Positions 46,332 through 57,055 of a stretch of 64,000 nt of DNA are shown here, piece by piece. Below the pieces are notes generated by a model. It did no database searches. It was not told where the DNA came from and saw only the letters and a program-made list of their open reading frames with translations. The stretch comes from Paramoeba atlantica (lineage: Eukaryota > Discosea). The DNA is taken from the NCBI GenBank assembly GCA_977017575.1, contig CDRNVI010000044.1, positions 806,001 to 870,000 of the forward strand. Direction: 5' to 3'. Made by a program: the position numbers and the translations under genes. Position 1 is the stretch's first letter. Each line of letters starts with the position of its first letter.

Positions 46332-46802
46332 GTTACTTTATGTTCTAGCCACTACTTCGATCGAGAAGTACGTGCGGAGAAGTAGGCATACTCATAAAGT
46401 AGAAATTCCTTTAAATTAAAGGAATTTAAACATTAACATATTTAAAACAATTTATAATTTTAAAACAATTTAAACTTTGACATATTAAATTAATATGTCA
46501 GCAAAAAATTAATCTAAGAAAGGTCTTAAAAATAAAGATATTCCACGACAAATTGTACTATCTACACAGAGTGTGAGCAGTAGGTTATCTGAGATTATCT
46601 TAGATACGTGTATTATCGAATCAGACGGTCGCATATATCCGTATACAAAAACTAATAGTGAATAATTAGCTTAATAATTCCGTAAATTTCTAGCACGTTG
46701 TATTCTAAACTGTTCTGTAGCTAGTTAAATAATCAGTTCGTGTACCTACTAAAATCAATTGGGAGTGCAAAACTATAAAGTTCAAATACGAAGCCCTTCT
46801 CT
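46332..46802. other. Very AT-rich spacer with perfect inverted repeat
   Basis: Low-complexity A/T sequence with repeated AAAACAATTTA units (~46440-46475) and a 10-bp perfect inverted repeat with a 1-nt centre at 46479-46499 (GACATATTAA/TTAATATGTC). No gene seen. Confidence 0.6.
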
Positions 46803-48026
46803 TTAGCTATGTTTGTCCTGTAAGCTTTGACTTCTTTCGGAAAATGCCCCCACCTGTATCCATTGAATTATACCGCATTTAGGGCATGTAGTGTCCGGCT
46901 TAGGAATCCCAAGCACAAGAAGCAGAAATTGGCATTTCGAGGATGCGCATCTGAAAAATCGTTTCTTAGTAGTTTTCTGTTCTACTCGATGTCCTTTGGC
47001 TTGACACGCTGCACTCAAATTTTGGTACCACTTCTGACAAGTGCGACACAGAAAAGCTTGAACTTCTATTTCTTTGATACTCTCGAGTTCCTGCTGAAGA
47101 TTTTCTTTGTATGAATACTGATCTAATTTACCTGCAACTATTTCGTACGTTGCTTTCCGTATTGAGTGCTGAAGATCCTTTTCTGTCGGAGGATTTGTTA
47201 CTTTAAAAGCGCTCAAAAAAGATTGAGCTTTTGGTGTCGCAGCTGCACAGGACTGGATGGCAGATTTGTTTTGTGGTGTAATCTCTCTTCCGTTACTCGT
47301 CCTAGAAGAGTGTGACGCACCTAAAGGTGTCGATTCTATTCGGCATCTTTTTCGTTCATAGAGTGCGGAAGGCTCTGGATTATTACGAACTGAATGCTCT
47401 CTGACTCTCTGAGTGAGACTCTCTGAATGCTCTCTGAATTTCTCTAAGGGTTTCTCACTTTGAAAACGCTTGACTATGTGTCGGACACAATACAGTCCGC
47501 TCTTTTTGTTTACGAATTGCTTGCATGAAGAACCGTCATGCGAAATATGATTGCAGTGGGACAGGTCAGGACTGTGGCCCATAATCTTAACCTCCATTTC
47601 TCTGTTAACGAATATATGCCCCGCTCGTCGTGCGCGTGCAGCGTGTCCTGCGATGAAGAGAACTGATCCTACATCTGTGCTCCAAAATTCGCGATCCACT
47701 TCCGAGGTACTCAAATGAAGCACCACATACATCTCTGAGAATATAGTACTGGAGGTAGCATTGTCCATATCCCACAGTAGGAGTGAATTTGGCTTTCGCC
47801 CTATACAAACAGCAAGTGTACATGGAATTTTATCGGTGAGTGTATTCTGCGTTAAACCCTCCGCAAATCTTCTTAAAGGAAGGTAGTAATGCGTTCGTAA
47901 AATAATTTCTTCTTTGGTATATGCGGCTCTAGATTTCACAATGGTGAACCCGAAAATAGAGCACGGTTCACAAGCTGATGCGGTCGACTGCTCTATCTTA
48001 ACAGAGTTTGAAATTATACTTTGCAT
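46803..48026 (-). CDS. MCM10: DNA replication factor MCM10
   Basis: 407 residues. MCM10 activates the CMG helicase and recruits Pol alpha. The conserved internal zinc finger is CNHISHDGSSCKQFVNKKSG followed by LYCVRH near residues 150-180. The OB-fold precedes it, with LLLWDMDNATSS and LHLSTSEVDREFWSTDVGSV. A C-terminal zinc pair is also present (CRTCQKWYQNLSAACQAKGH, then FFRCASSKCQFLLLVLGI and CPKCG), like the C-terminal domain of animal MCM10. Length is short for metazoans but typical for protists. Confidence 0.88.
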   Translation of the reverse strand: MQSIISNSVKIEQSTASACEPCSIFGFTIVKSRAAYTKEEIILRTHYYLPLRRFAEGLTQNTLTDKIPCTLAVCIGRKPNSLLLWDMDNATSSTIFSEMYVVLHLSTSEVDREFWSTDVGSVLFIAGHAARARRAGHIFVNREMEVKIMGHSPDLSHCNHISHDGSSCKQFVNKKSGLYCVRHIVKRFQSEKPLEKFREHSESLTQRVREHSVRNNPEPSALYERKRCRIESTPLGASHSSRTSNGREITPQNKSAIQSCAAATPKAQSFLSAFKVTNPPTEKDLQHSIRKATYEIVAGKLDQYSYKENLQQELESIKEIEVQAFLCRTCQKWYQNLSAACQAKGHRVEQKTTKKRFFRCASSKCQFLLLVLGIPKPDTTCPKCGIIQWIQVGAFSERSQSLQDKHS

Positions 48027-48581
48027 CCATAAAACTTAGACTTAGAAAAGTCTAGCAAGTGTAGTGTCTCTCGCAGAAGACTGACTGGCATACGAGTCGA
48101 CTCTGATACATTTACTTAAATCTACGACACCCTTAAAGACAGAATCTATTCGAACAATAAAAACTCCTTCTTTTCATAGTAAAGAGCAGCGTGCAAACAG
48201 CAAAACACGTCTAGTAATGAGCGTATTGATTAGAAATCATGTAAATTTATAGCACAAAAGCCTTGATAAAGAAAATAAGTCACCAGGTACACATTTTCTT
48301 AAAAATGAAATTCACAAGATGCAATACCAAAATAAATATAATCCACACTAGACATAGCGGTAAGGTGAATATCCGAAACAATTTCAGGTCGTACATTGGC
48401 AAACAAAACTTCAAAGAAAAAAAATCATTCTATTGCATTACTTCAAAACCACCGTTTCAAATTTGCCTAATACATCTCCCCATCATTTCCTTTTTGAACC
48501 CCCTCATTTTCTTTTTCATACTTTCCTTCATAATATACCCCCAAAAAATACAACCCTCCAAAAAAGCCCCCCCCTTCCCCT
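48027..48581. other. Intergenic spacer
   Basis: AT-rich until about 48560, then the GC-rich RS-coding end of the SR gene begins. No supported gene, RNA or repeat. Confidence 0.5.
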
Positions 48582-49631
48582 TTAGGAGCGGCTCCCCCGA
48601 CGACGCTTTGCCGGGGAGTGGGAGTGACCGCGGGCGCCGTGGTCACGTCGTGGAGAGTGGCGACTCGCGCGCTCCCGGGAGTCCGGGCGACGGCGCGGGG
48701 GGGAGCGCGAGTCACGACGGCGGCGGCGGCCGTCACTGCGGGAACGTTCCCGGCGTCCACGTGGGGGACTGCGGGAGGGGGAGTCGTGTCGACGACGACG
48801 GGGAGGGGGGCTGCTGGGCTCACGACGGCCACGACGGGGAGGGGGGCTGCTGGCCTCACGAGGACGACGACGAGGGGGACTACGGGAGTCGTGGCGATGT
48901 CGTGACGGGGTACGGGAGTCACGGCGACGACGTGGGGGACTGCGAGAGTCATGGCGCCGGCGTGGGGGGCTGCGCGAGTCGTGACGGCGTCGAGGAGGGG
49001 AGTGTGAAACTTGGCGACGGCGTGGGGGGCTGCGAGAATCGTGACGACGGCGAGGGGGGGTGCGAGAGTCATGGCGACGACGTGGGGAGCTTCGAGAAGG
49101 AGATTGGTCACCTAAGTCGGGAGGAGGTGCGCCACCCTTCATTTCTACGCGTAAACGACTACTCCCCACTTGGGAGCCACTCGCGTGCAGTGCTCCTGCC
49201 TGGTCACGGACCGAGCCAAATCCGACAAATGCGAATGGACCCTCCTCCTTGCGGTAGTAATCGGTGACAGGCCCCACTTTCTTTTCAAAGAAGGAGCGAA
49301 CCTCGTCGTCAGACGTTTCGCGAGAGATTCCTCCAACGAACACCTTAAATGCATCACGACCGCTGGCTCCTCCTCCTCCTCCACCGCGAGGGCGACCTTT
49401 CGCCTCTACACGAATGTTGGATCCCTTGAAGTCACGCCCATCAAAACGCATTGCATCAGCCTGGCTGGAAAGGCTCTCGAAACCTACAAAACCGAACGTG
49501 TCCAAACCATTGTCCTTGAGATAGATGTCAACGATAGTTCCACATGACCCGAAGAAATCGCGAACCTCATCTTCTGTCACCCCGGCAGGCATACCTCGTA
49601 CGCATACTTTCTGCTCGTCCGGAACTCGCAT
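48582..49631 (-). CDS. SR-type RNA-binding protein, two RRMs + RS domain (copy 1)
   Basis: 349 residues. RRM1 (~5-80) has RNP2 VCVRGM and RNP1 FGFVGF; a Gly hinge (RGGGGGGASG) leads to RRM2 (~90-165) with VFVGGI and FAFVGF. The C-terminal ~180 residues are a long RS domain of RRRHDSRSPPRRR-type repeats, encoded by very GC-rich DNA. Such SR proteins act in spliceosome and mRNA handling; in kinetoplastids they take part in trans-splicing and mRNA stability. The first ~85 codons are almost identical at DNA level to the neighbouring copy, while RRM2 and the RS domain differ. Confidence 0.9.
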   Translation of the reverse strand: MRVPDEQKVCVRGMPAGVTEDEVRDFFGSCGTIVDIYLKDNGLDTFGFVGFESLSSQADAMRFDGRDFKGSNIRVEAKGRPRGGGGGGASGRDAFKVFVGGISRETSDDEVRSFFEKKVGPVTDYYRKEEGPFAFVGFGSVRDQAGALHASGSQVGSSRLRVEMKGGAPPPDLGDQSPSRSSPRRRHDSRTPPRRRHDSRSPPRRRQVSHSPPRRRHDSRSPPRRRHDSRSPPRRRRDSRTPSRHRHDSRSPPRRRPREASSPPPRRGRREPSSPPPRRRRHDSPSRSPPRGRRERSRSDGRRRRRDSRSPPRRRPDSRERASRHSPRRDHGARGHSHSPAKRRRGSRS

Positions 49632-50358
49632 AAATGATTAATCAGGTAATTACTATGATTAGTCAAAAGAAATGCTGAAAATTATACATGTTTGCAAAAT
49701 TCATTTGCCCCAATAGTGTCTAGAATAGGTAATGACCTAAAGGCGCAGTACACTACTATTGATTTTAGTTTACACTTTTTAAATGGATTGTCAAATATAT
49801 CTTGGCACAGCATAATACGATAATTGTTGCAAAGCTCTGCTCAGGCGCGGTCTAGTTGACCCACTGGTATACATTATACTGATGGTACAGTACAGTAGAA
49901 TAGAAGTGCGTCGGTTGCGATGAAGCAAATACATACATTGTAGATAATGCATGTCAAGTGCGATTGCATTCACCGTATGAAACTGTTGGAATTTTCAAAA
50001 AATACCAATCGCTAGCAATACTCAGCAATCCCTAAATAATGAAACGCAGTGATATTGATAATGTCGCCCAGGTCCTTTAATGTAGGAAATTAATAATGTT
50101 TCGAAACTTTAGCAAATGTAAATAACTACTCCTTATCGCTCTCTCACCCTTTGAAAAAGCTATTCTTACAAAGTATTTTCGAATAATAGAAACTGTATCA
50201 AACTAATTTCTTGTTGTATACAACCTATAATATGCAATATGTATTACGTGCAATAATTCCATGCACAAGATGTATAAGCTAGTTTATATTCGAGCATGGT
50301 GGGCTTCATATGTTATTATAAAACTTCTTGCTTCAAAAATTCAAAAAGGATTTTGTCT
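49632..50358. other. Spacer between the two SR genes
   Basis: AT-rich, with an acceptor-like CTAATCATAG about 20 nt upstream of the copy-1 ATG. No gene, RNA or repeat recognised. Confidence 0.5.
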
Positions 50359-51156
50359 TTAAGATCGGCTTCGTCGGCGACGTTTGGGAGAGTTGGAGGC
50401 GTCCCGACCATCACGACGAGCGGGTGAATAACGCGAAGCCCGTTCCCGGGGTTCATATCGTCCACGAGGGGGGCTGCGTGAATCGTATCGTCGACGTGGG
50501 GGACTACGAGAGTCCTGGCGACGGCGTGGGGGGCTGCGAGAATCATAGCGACGGCGTGGGGGGCTGCGAGAGTCATAGCGACGGCGAGGGGGGCTTCGAG
50601 AATTGAAGCGACGGCGTTCAGGGCTCCGCGACCGCTCATTCGGAGGGGGAGGTGGTGCACCACCCTTCGGTTGCACACGAATGCGACTTCCACCCAGATC
50701 CTGCCCATCCATTCGCATAGCTTCTGCTTGTTCACGGGCTGACCCAAATCCGACAAATGCGAATGGGCCCTCCTCCTTGCGAAAGAAGTCCGTAATTGAA
50801 CCAACTTTCTTTTCAAAGAAGGAGCGAATCTCGTCATCCGAAAGTTCACGTGCCAGTCCTCCAACGAATACCTTAAACGCATCACGACCGCTGGCTCCTC
50901 CTCCTCCACCGCGAGGGCGACCTTTCGCCTCTACACGAATGTTGGATCCCTTGAAGTCACGCCCATCAAAACGCATTGCATCAGCCTGGCTGGAAAGGCT
51001 CTCGAAACCTACAAAACCGAACGTGTCCAAACCATTGTCCTTGAGATAGATGTCAACGATAGTTCCACATGACCCGAAGAAATCGCGAACCTCATCTTCC
51101 GTCACCCCGGCAGGCATACCTCGTACGCATACTTTCTGCTCGTCCGGAATTCGCAT
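50359..51156 (-). CDS. SR-type RNA-binding protein, two RRMs + RS domain (copy 2)
   Basis: 265 residues, paralogue of copy 1 in the same orientation. RRM1 is essentially identical; I count two base differences over about 250 bp plus one Gly codon. RRM2 (VFVGGL ... FAFVGF) is related but diverged. The RS domain is shorter, with SPPRRRYDSRSPPRRR units. The near-identity restricted to the 5' part suggests recent gene conversion or a constrained shared function. An acceptor-like TTACTTACTTAG lies upstream of the ATG. Confidence 0.9.
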   Translation of the reverse strand: MRIPDEQKVCVRGMPAGVTEDEVRDFFGSCGTIVDIYLKDNGLDTFGFVGFESLSSQADAMRFDGRDFKGSNIRVEAKGRPRGGGGGASGRDAFKVFVGGLARELSDDEIRSFFEKKVGSITDFFRKEEGPFAFVGFGSAREQAEAMRMDGQDLGGSRIRVQPKGGAPPPPPNERSRSPERRRFNSRSPPRRRYDSRSPPRRRYDSRSPPRRRQDSRSPPRRRYDSRSPPRGRYEPRERASRYSPARRDGRDASNSPKRRRRSRS

Positions 51157-52213
51157 GAATTATTAATGAATAAGTTACGAAGCTAAGTAAGTAAATGTAG
51201 ACTTCACAATTCGATTAGAACTGTTGCGCTGATATTTAATAATAAGTCGGTATGTTTCAGAGCATGTATCGCATTGCAACATTGACGATGATATCCCAAG
51301 TGCCCGATGCGCGCTATGCTCCAAGGATTAATATCCGCTTCTAAAATTTCCATTTGATGAGTACAAGACTTCTAGATCCAACGAGTGCCGTCTAAAATCT
51401 GGTAAGTCGATTGATTTTTATTTAGCCAACCAATCTATATGTTTAGTTTAGATCCTGTTTTCTCACCTAGTGCAAGCTCGGTAGTATTCGTCATGCCGAG
51501 GCCTATACTCTCTACTGGCGGCTACTGGCAAGCCAGGCCCTTCACCGATTGATTCGTAAGGTAAGAGGCCAACACCGCTTCTCAGGTTCACTTGTAGGTC
51601 GCTGTTATGACGTTATATTACGGTGCGTTGCATAGTAAATGATACCGGTGAACTCATTCGGGAAAGCGCCTATAGTAGTAAGGAGACCACGCCAAATAGA
51701 ATTACAGACCAGCCTCAGAAGAATGACCGGTTCCTCTATGTATTGAAGTGCCATGCAACACGCCTTGCATTGGGCTCGTATTGTATGGGGTCTGGTTGTC
51801 TACGTACCAGTCCGAGTAGAAATTCTTAGAATCCTCTTCGAATGGACCACATATTGTGCACCTTGCCGGAAATTTACTGCTTCCTTTCAGAACGTCTAGC
51901 AATACAAGGTTGTGGTTTTCCTCATTACGCTATTTCAATCGTAATGCTATTTCAATCGAAATTTCAATCGTATGTTCGCATACTACTGGAGTATCTAGCG
52001 CAATATTACTGAGAACATAGCGATTAAAAGATTTTTAGAGAAGAAACTAAATCGGCACATAAAATATAAATCGTTTTTCGAGGATCTTATCCTCGAACCT
52101 TTTCGAGTACTGTCAAATTGTCATTCGAGTGGGAATCACTTGCAATAAGAATACGCCCGGGAACGTGTACATTTCCTAGAACAGGACACAGAAATACATT
52201 AACAAAGTATCCT
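51157..52213. other. Kilobase spacer with a possible split gene
   Basis: Apart from the two-exon candidate at 51463-51754, I see no supported feature. The interval 51450-51900 is less AT-rich than normal spacers here, which supports coding or structured RNA content. Confidence 0.45.
51463..51754 (-). CDS. Possible two-exon small membrane protein
   Basis: Exon 1 (51646-51754) starts at ATG 51754 and gives MALQYIEEPVILLRLVCNSI, then WRGLLTTIGAFPNEFT. A 55-nt intron (51591-51645) starts GTATCA, contains the branch-like TCATAAC, and ends CTACAAG. Exon 2 (51463-51590) continues in frame with VNLRSGVGLLPYESIGEGPG and LPVAASREYRPRHDEYYRAC to a TGA. The total is 78 residues with one hydrophobic segment. 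The good splice signals and matching phases support it. No family recognised. An open frame just upstream (EAVNFRQGAQYVVHSKRI) could be a further exon. Confidence 0.38.
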
Positions 52214-55200
52214 TCAAGGCACAGACATAGAATTGATGTTAAATATTGAATCCTCAAGTATGGGCATACGAGACTCTGCAATTAGCCACAATTTTGTCTG
52301 AGTCCAGAATTCTGAGTTTTTTTCAAGGTCTTTGATTTTATGATTAAGGCTAGTTGAAAGTTGGAGTGACCAAAGTAAAGTCTTGTAGCATTCCAACGCC
52401 TCCGCACGCAGAGCCTCAGACAGACCGGTTTTCGAATTGACAAAGGCGTCGTTTAACAGCTCAAGAACAGATTTCCACCTCTTGAATAGCCCAACTTGAG
52501 CTTGAGAAAGTTGATATACCCATTTTACAAAGAGTTTAGTGATGAGGCTCATACCGACTCTCGCAGCTTCTATTCTCGAGGGTGATGGTAATGACTCAAC
52601 AAGCTGTGGTGCCCCAGTTGCACTCGATTCAGCCGTCGATGGTGACCAAAGAAGTCTGCTAAAAATATAGCTAAAGCCTCCCTGTGTTTGGTCAGCGCTG
52701 CGATAGCCCTTCTCTATATCTTCTGTGCTACATTCGGATACGCCTATAACTCGTTTTTCGGTAAATATTTCTTGAACAAAGTCAACCGTAATTCCAAAAA
52801 CCTCGGAAATTATATCCGGAGAGACGTTGATGGTTTCTAATGACTCAAATTCGACAAAAGTATGCAAAACTGCCTTCGTGGTTACCCAGTAATCGCCGCC
52901 TCGTAAACTGGGCAGTATAACCAAGCATTTTGTTACTGACGACCAACTGTTTTTCCATGACATGGAGTCAGAACCTGCTGCAGAAGTTAGTTTCTTCAAA
53001 AAAATGAGGAGTTCTGACAAAATAGCAGTAATATCTATACTATCTTTCGAATTGAGTTGCGCCTCCTCATTGCATTTAATTTTTTTCAAGGGATGTTGCA
53101 CATCAAGTTCAGTATTTATGTATGCAGCATTGCTAGCTACATGCTTCGGTCCTGATTGAGAAAAACTCGTCAACTGTTGCGTCGTGCTGGACAAGTCGAT
53201 TAAAGAGATTATCTCTGGTAGTATGTCACCAATATGATGAGATAATTCGTTCTTCTCAAGAAAGTGGCACATCCACTTCCATAGTTCTTCCCGCGCTGCG
53301 CGGTGCTCGCAATGTAGTATAGCTATCTGAGCGCATCGAAGAAATGCTCTATCTCGTCTGGACTGCGGAGTCACAAAAGAGGTGTTGTTTAGATGAGTAC
53401 CTGATAACCACCCACACAGGGGCACTGAAATACATTTCCTCCAAACATGAACGTTGAGTGCCGACATTGCATCGAATACGTCATACCAAATACTGGAATA
53501 AGGCCTTATTGTACAAAAGTGTAATAATGCGATCGTAGTTTGTATTCCAAGAATCTCGCAGCTCAAGGGAACAAGTCCCGCAGGTTCCTCTTTCTCCTTA
53601 CATGATTCCTCGGCAGCATATGACAGTAAAGATAACATGTTCAAGAGTCGGCTTGCCACTAAGTCCAAAAGGCTTGGTAATCTATGAAACGCGTACTCAG
53701 CCAACAATGATACACTATGCAAATGAAAACAGATTGATTCCGCAATTGTAATTTCAAGCGGAAGGCATTCCCATGTCGTAGGCAGTTGAGATAGCATGTG
53801 TTGAGCTAAACAGTTCAGATCGGTGTCTGATAATGCAATTGCCCAGGTGCAAAAAAATTGTGGAATACTATATCCCTGAAGCAATGATCGATCATCATTT
53901 GATCTTGTGGATGATTCCTCAGTGGAAACACCCTGCTCAGTTCCTTTGGCTAAAGGTCCGAACCAACCATCATTCTCAGAGTTTTTTGTCTGGCCTTCAT
54001 GACTTTCCCGTCTTACACCATTTGAAGGCATATAAGAAAAAAAGATGAAGCTGAACGTGTTGGACCTCATCGTGTCCATGATGAAGTTCATACTGGCAAG
54101 TGTGTGAGCGCCACCTCCTTGCCCAGCACCAAGCGACTTGACCTTCTGGTCTGGCCACATGCCTAACAGAAAAAGTCGAGTCATTAGTCCAAACACATCA
54201 GGCCAAGTTTCGCGAATATGTGAAGAATACAAATGCACTATGTTAAGAATTACGCTCACAGACAAATTTTTCACTGCACTATCTGGCCTAGCGGAAGAGA
54301 CGTCAATGCGTGTAAGCGAGTAGTCCATAGTATATGGAAAAAGCGACAACAATATTTTATTCATAAACTCCGTATCCTGCAATCTATTTGCCAGCAAAGC
54401 CAACCAGCGGTAAGATTCTCCTATTATCGAGACATGGTCAAGAGGTAATAATGCTTCAACAGACATTAACTGGTGCAATACTATTTCTGCATCCAGACGA
54501 ACAGGGACTTTCGGGCACAGAATACCTCCACAGTCTGAAGGAGAAGTTTGTTGCAAATTAATTTTGTTTTCATATTCCGTTGCCAAACCTGCCGAAAGTG
54601 CAGTAAGAATGTGGTCTTTTGCTACTAGAAAGGCAAGTAATGCTGCATCCACTAAGGTCGATGGAGTTTCGAGTGTAGAGTCAATAATTGCTCTACCTGG
54701 TGATGTTTCATCCCATAAGCTTTTTGTGTGTTGTTCCAGAATCATTTCGTACCAATTTTTATCAACCTGAATTTCATAAATGGGATCACGTAATGATAAT
54801 GGCATATGAGAAATGTCGCGGAATGTCGTTGCAATGTAGTCCTGTGGAATTGATTCTGCCCCATTGGCACCAGATATCATCTGCGTAAACGTCTCTTCTG
54901 ACATTTTTTCTCTTGAAGAAACAGAAGGGTTGTGCAAATTTGTCGCCAATATGACACAACTAAATGTATAAAGAAACGCCAACTCAACGCTAGGGAATGG
55001 ATTCACTGCAGCGTTTGTATGGTTCAAGGAATACCATGACTGCGAAAATGTCTCGATAACACGATCGATCTTCTGAGCTTCTCCTGGCATGTGAAATCCT
55101 GCTAACGTTTCACGAAGAGATGTAATCAACGCTTTTCCTTCAAAATCGTGGCTCTCAATAAAACCCTGAAGAAGCGTGCGGTGAAACTCGACGTGATCCT

Positions 55201-56842
55201 TGACCGCACTTCGGATCACAGAATCGCTTTTCGAACCGATATCTGTTAAAAAACATCCTAGTTTCGTTTTATCCAGCGAATGACGCAATAGATAAAACTG
55301 TTTTCCAACTTGAAAACCCTCTATTTGTAGTTCGTCAGAAGTGAATGAAAATATGGTCCCAAGCAGTGAAACCGCATCTAATGGGGATTCGGAAAAAGTT
55401 TCCAGGAATGATTGCACTTTTGTTTTTCGTAGTGCGGCTTGCTCATAAATGTCGAGCACGTGAGGCGAACACTCTATCGTTGTATTCTTGTACAATACAG
55501 TAGCTAAGCTCGTTAGAATGTTCACTATAGCTTGCATTGCTAGTTCTTTCTCCTTCACCGGTTGACTGGAGGAGAGCATAAATAAAATATGCCTACAAAC
55601 AGTGGCAAACACGTCGGGCTTAAAACGATGAAGGTCATATTCTGAACATGAATGGAGAACAAATCTTGGATCTGAACACAGTTGACACATCCACTGTAAC
55701 GTATCGTCCATAGGTGGGCTGCACATCGCTTCTGAGGAAACATCCGCAAGGCATCGCGACACATTAAAGGCACTGTTGCTACTTCTGCAAGAAGGAAACA
55801 GTAAAAGACCAGCTACACTCAATGTGAGTGGGGCAGCTTTTACTGGATTTATGCGAAATAAAGTATGCACAACATGACGTGCCAACTGTCGTGATTGCTC
55901 ACCTAGTTTGACATTGCTCACAACTTCTAAGACCATTCTGCCCACATTATAGAAGAGTGCATGTTCTATGTTTGGAACACAAAACAAGCTGTGAGGAATG
56001 GAAAAGACCAATCGGTGAGCTGCATGTAGACCAATTAACTGAACTCTCAAGGAAGCGGCGTCATCAGGAGTGCAGTGATAAGGCGTGTCCGACACATTCA
56101 GAAGTTGCGATTGAACGTCCTGCGCATTTCGGCATGAAATCCAAACGGAGATCTGTTTTATGACTGTGCAGATCTTATCTGCATCATCTGCGCTCGCAGC
56201 ATTAATAAACCCCACCTCACAAATCGTAAGGATTGTTTGCATTCCAGCATTCCGAAGAAGGTTAGAACTTTCCATTTGAATGGCCATGAATAAACTGTAT
56301 GCAAGCAAATTAACGTGAACAGCATTATCGAGCTTTATATAGGCTCTGTGACGTACACATTCTCTTAAAACTTCAATACCATTAGCCACGGTACTTTCGT
56401 GATCAGCAGCATCAGTTAACTCCCAACGGGAGCGCGAAACTGATTCAATAATATCGCTTAAGTTGCTTATAGTGATGTCTGACGAACACATTCGCAGGAG
56501 AGCAAGAAAGCAAGAAAAAACGCGTGCTGTCATTGTATGGGATGTTTCTTCACCTTCCGCAATTGCAAATAAAGGATCTAAGATTTCGAAATTTATAACT
56601 GGAATTCTGGAACCGCGAGATATAACAGATACTTTTGTTAGAGATGTCTTAATGAGAGATGTATACCTACTCATAGTTCCGGCATCGTCATGTATTTGCA
56701 ATTCTTTTCCTAGAATCAACAACTCCTGGTAAAGCAGCTCACACCAATTGAGTTCCGCCGCAAACGATCTTGATCGTGATCTTGTCGTGTCTTGTGGTAG
56801 AAAAAGCGAGTTCTCTCCAAGTGCCCCAGTGTCACACGACAT
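52214..56842 (-). CDS. Large Sec7-domain ARF guanine-nucleotide exchange factor (GBF/BIG type)
   Basis: 1542 residues. GBF1/BIG proteins activate ARF GTPases at Golgi and TGN for coat recruitment. The Sec7 domain is near residues 505-690, with LRETLAGFHMPGEAQKIDRV holding the catalytic glutamate finger near 586, then AFLYTFSCVILATNLHNPSV. Flanking regions are helical, as expected of the DCB/HUS (N-terminal) and HDS (C-terminal) repeats. Length is typical for GBF/BIG. The N-terminal half of Sec7 is divergent, and whether it is GBF or BIG class cannot be decided by eye. It is the largest gene here, intact and intron-free. Confidence 0.86.
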   Translation of the reverse strand: MSCDTGALGENSLFLPQDTTRSRSRSFAAELNWCELLYQELLILGKELQIHDDAGTMSRYTSLIKTSLTKVSVISRGSRIPVINFEILDPLFAIAEGEETSHTMTARVFSCFLALLRMCSSDITISNLSDIIESVSRSRWELTDAADHESTVANGIEVLRECVRHRAYIKLDNAVHVNLLAYSLFMAIQMESSNLLRNAGMQTILTICEVGFINAASADDADKICTVIKQISVWISCRNAQDVQSQLLNVSDTPYHCTPDDAASLRVQLIGLHAAHRLVFSIPHSLFCVPNIEHALFYNVGRMVLEVVSNVKLGEQSRQLARHVVHTLFRINPVKAAPLTLSVAGLLLFPSCRSSNSAFNVSRCLADVSSEAMCSPPMDDTLQWMCQLCSDPRFVLHSCSEYDLHRFKPDVFATVCRHILFMLSSSQPVKEKELAMQAIVNILTSLATVLYKNTTIECSPHVLDIYEQAALRKTKVQSFLETFSESPLDAVSLLGTIFSFTSDELQIEGFQVGKQFYLLRHSLDKTKLGCFLTDIGSKSDSVIRSAVKDHVEFHRTLLQGFIESHDFEGKALITSLRETLAGFHMPGEAQKIDRVIETFSQSWYSLNHTNAAVNPFPSVELAFLYTFSCVILATNLHNPSVSSREKMSEETFTQMISGANGAESIPQDYIATTFRDISHMPLSLRDPIYEIQVDKNWYEMILEQHTKSLWDETSPGRAIIDSTLETPSTLVDAALLAFLVAKDHILTALSAGLATEYENKINLQQTSPSDCGGILCPKVPVRLDAEIVLHQLMSVEALLPLDHVSIIGESYRWLALLANRLQDTEFMNKILLSLFPYTMDYSLTRIDVSSARPDSAVKNLSVSVILNIVHLYSSHIRETWPDVFGLMTRLFLLGMWPDQKVKSLGAGQGGGAHTLASMNFIMDTMRSNTFSFIFFSYMPSNGVRRESHEGQTKNSENDGWFGPLAKGTEQGVSTEESSTRSNDDRSLLQGYSIPQFFCTWAIALSDTDLNCLAQHMLSQLPTTWECLPLEITIAESICFHLHSVSLLAEYAFHRLPSLLDLVASRLLNMLSLLSYAAEESCKEKEEPAGLVPLSCEILGIQTTIALLHFCTIRPYSSIWYDVFDAMSALNVHVWRKCISVPLCGWLSGTHLNNTSFVTPQSRRDRAFLRCAQIAILHCEHRAAREELWKWMCHFLEKNELSHHIGDILPEIISLIDLSSTTQQLTSFSQSGPKHVASNAAYINTELDVQHPLKKIKCNEEAQLNSKDSIDITAILSELLIFLKKLTSAAGSDSMSWKNSWSSVTKCLVILPSLRGGDYWVTTKAVLHTFVEFESLETINVSPDIISEVFGITVDFVQEIFTEKRVIGVSECSTEDIEKGYRSADQTQGGFSYIFSRLLWSPSTAESSATGAPQLVESLPSPSRIEAARVGMSLITKLFVKWVYQLSQAQVGLFKRWKSVLELLNDAFVNSKTGLSEALRAEALECYKTLLWSLQLSTSLNHKIKDLEKNSEFWTQTKLWLIAESRMPILEDSIFNINSMSVP

Positions 56843-57055
56843 TGCTCTAAGATAAATCAGCTATACGTTCAATCCATAGTATACTCTTTATTAGCAAAGA
56901 AAACTAAGTAAACTTTACCCGAATTTAGCATTTCTTTAAAAGTTTCAAAAAACAATCTTAATATTTGGTTACACTCATTTATCACTCATTTAGATACACT
57001 CATTATACAGAGCTCCAGCGGTATAATATCAAACTCAAACAACGGAAAAAACAGT

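Noticed and set aside
48263-49267. Plus-strand Gly/Asp-rich frame opposite the SR gene
   Set aside because: Its Gly/Asp/Ser repeats are the exact antisense of the RS domain.
51450-51900. Possible structured RNA (7SL, RNase P or snRNA)
   Set aside because: Short hairpins exist, but I found no box elements or conserved core of these RNAs; the split coding reading explains the region better.
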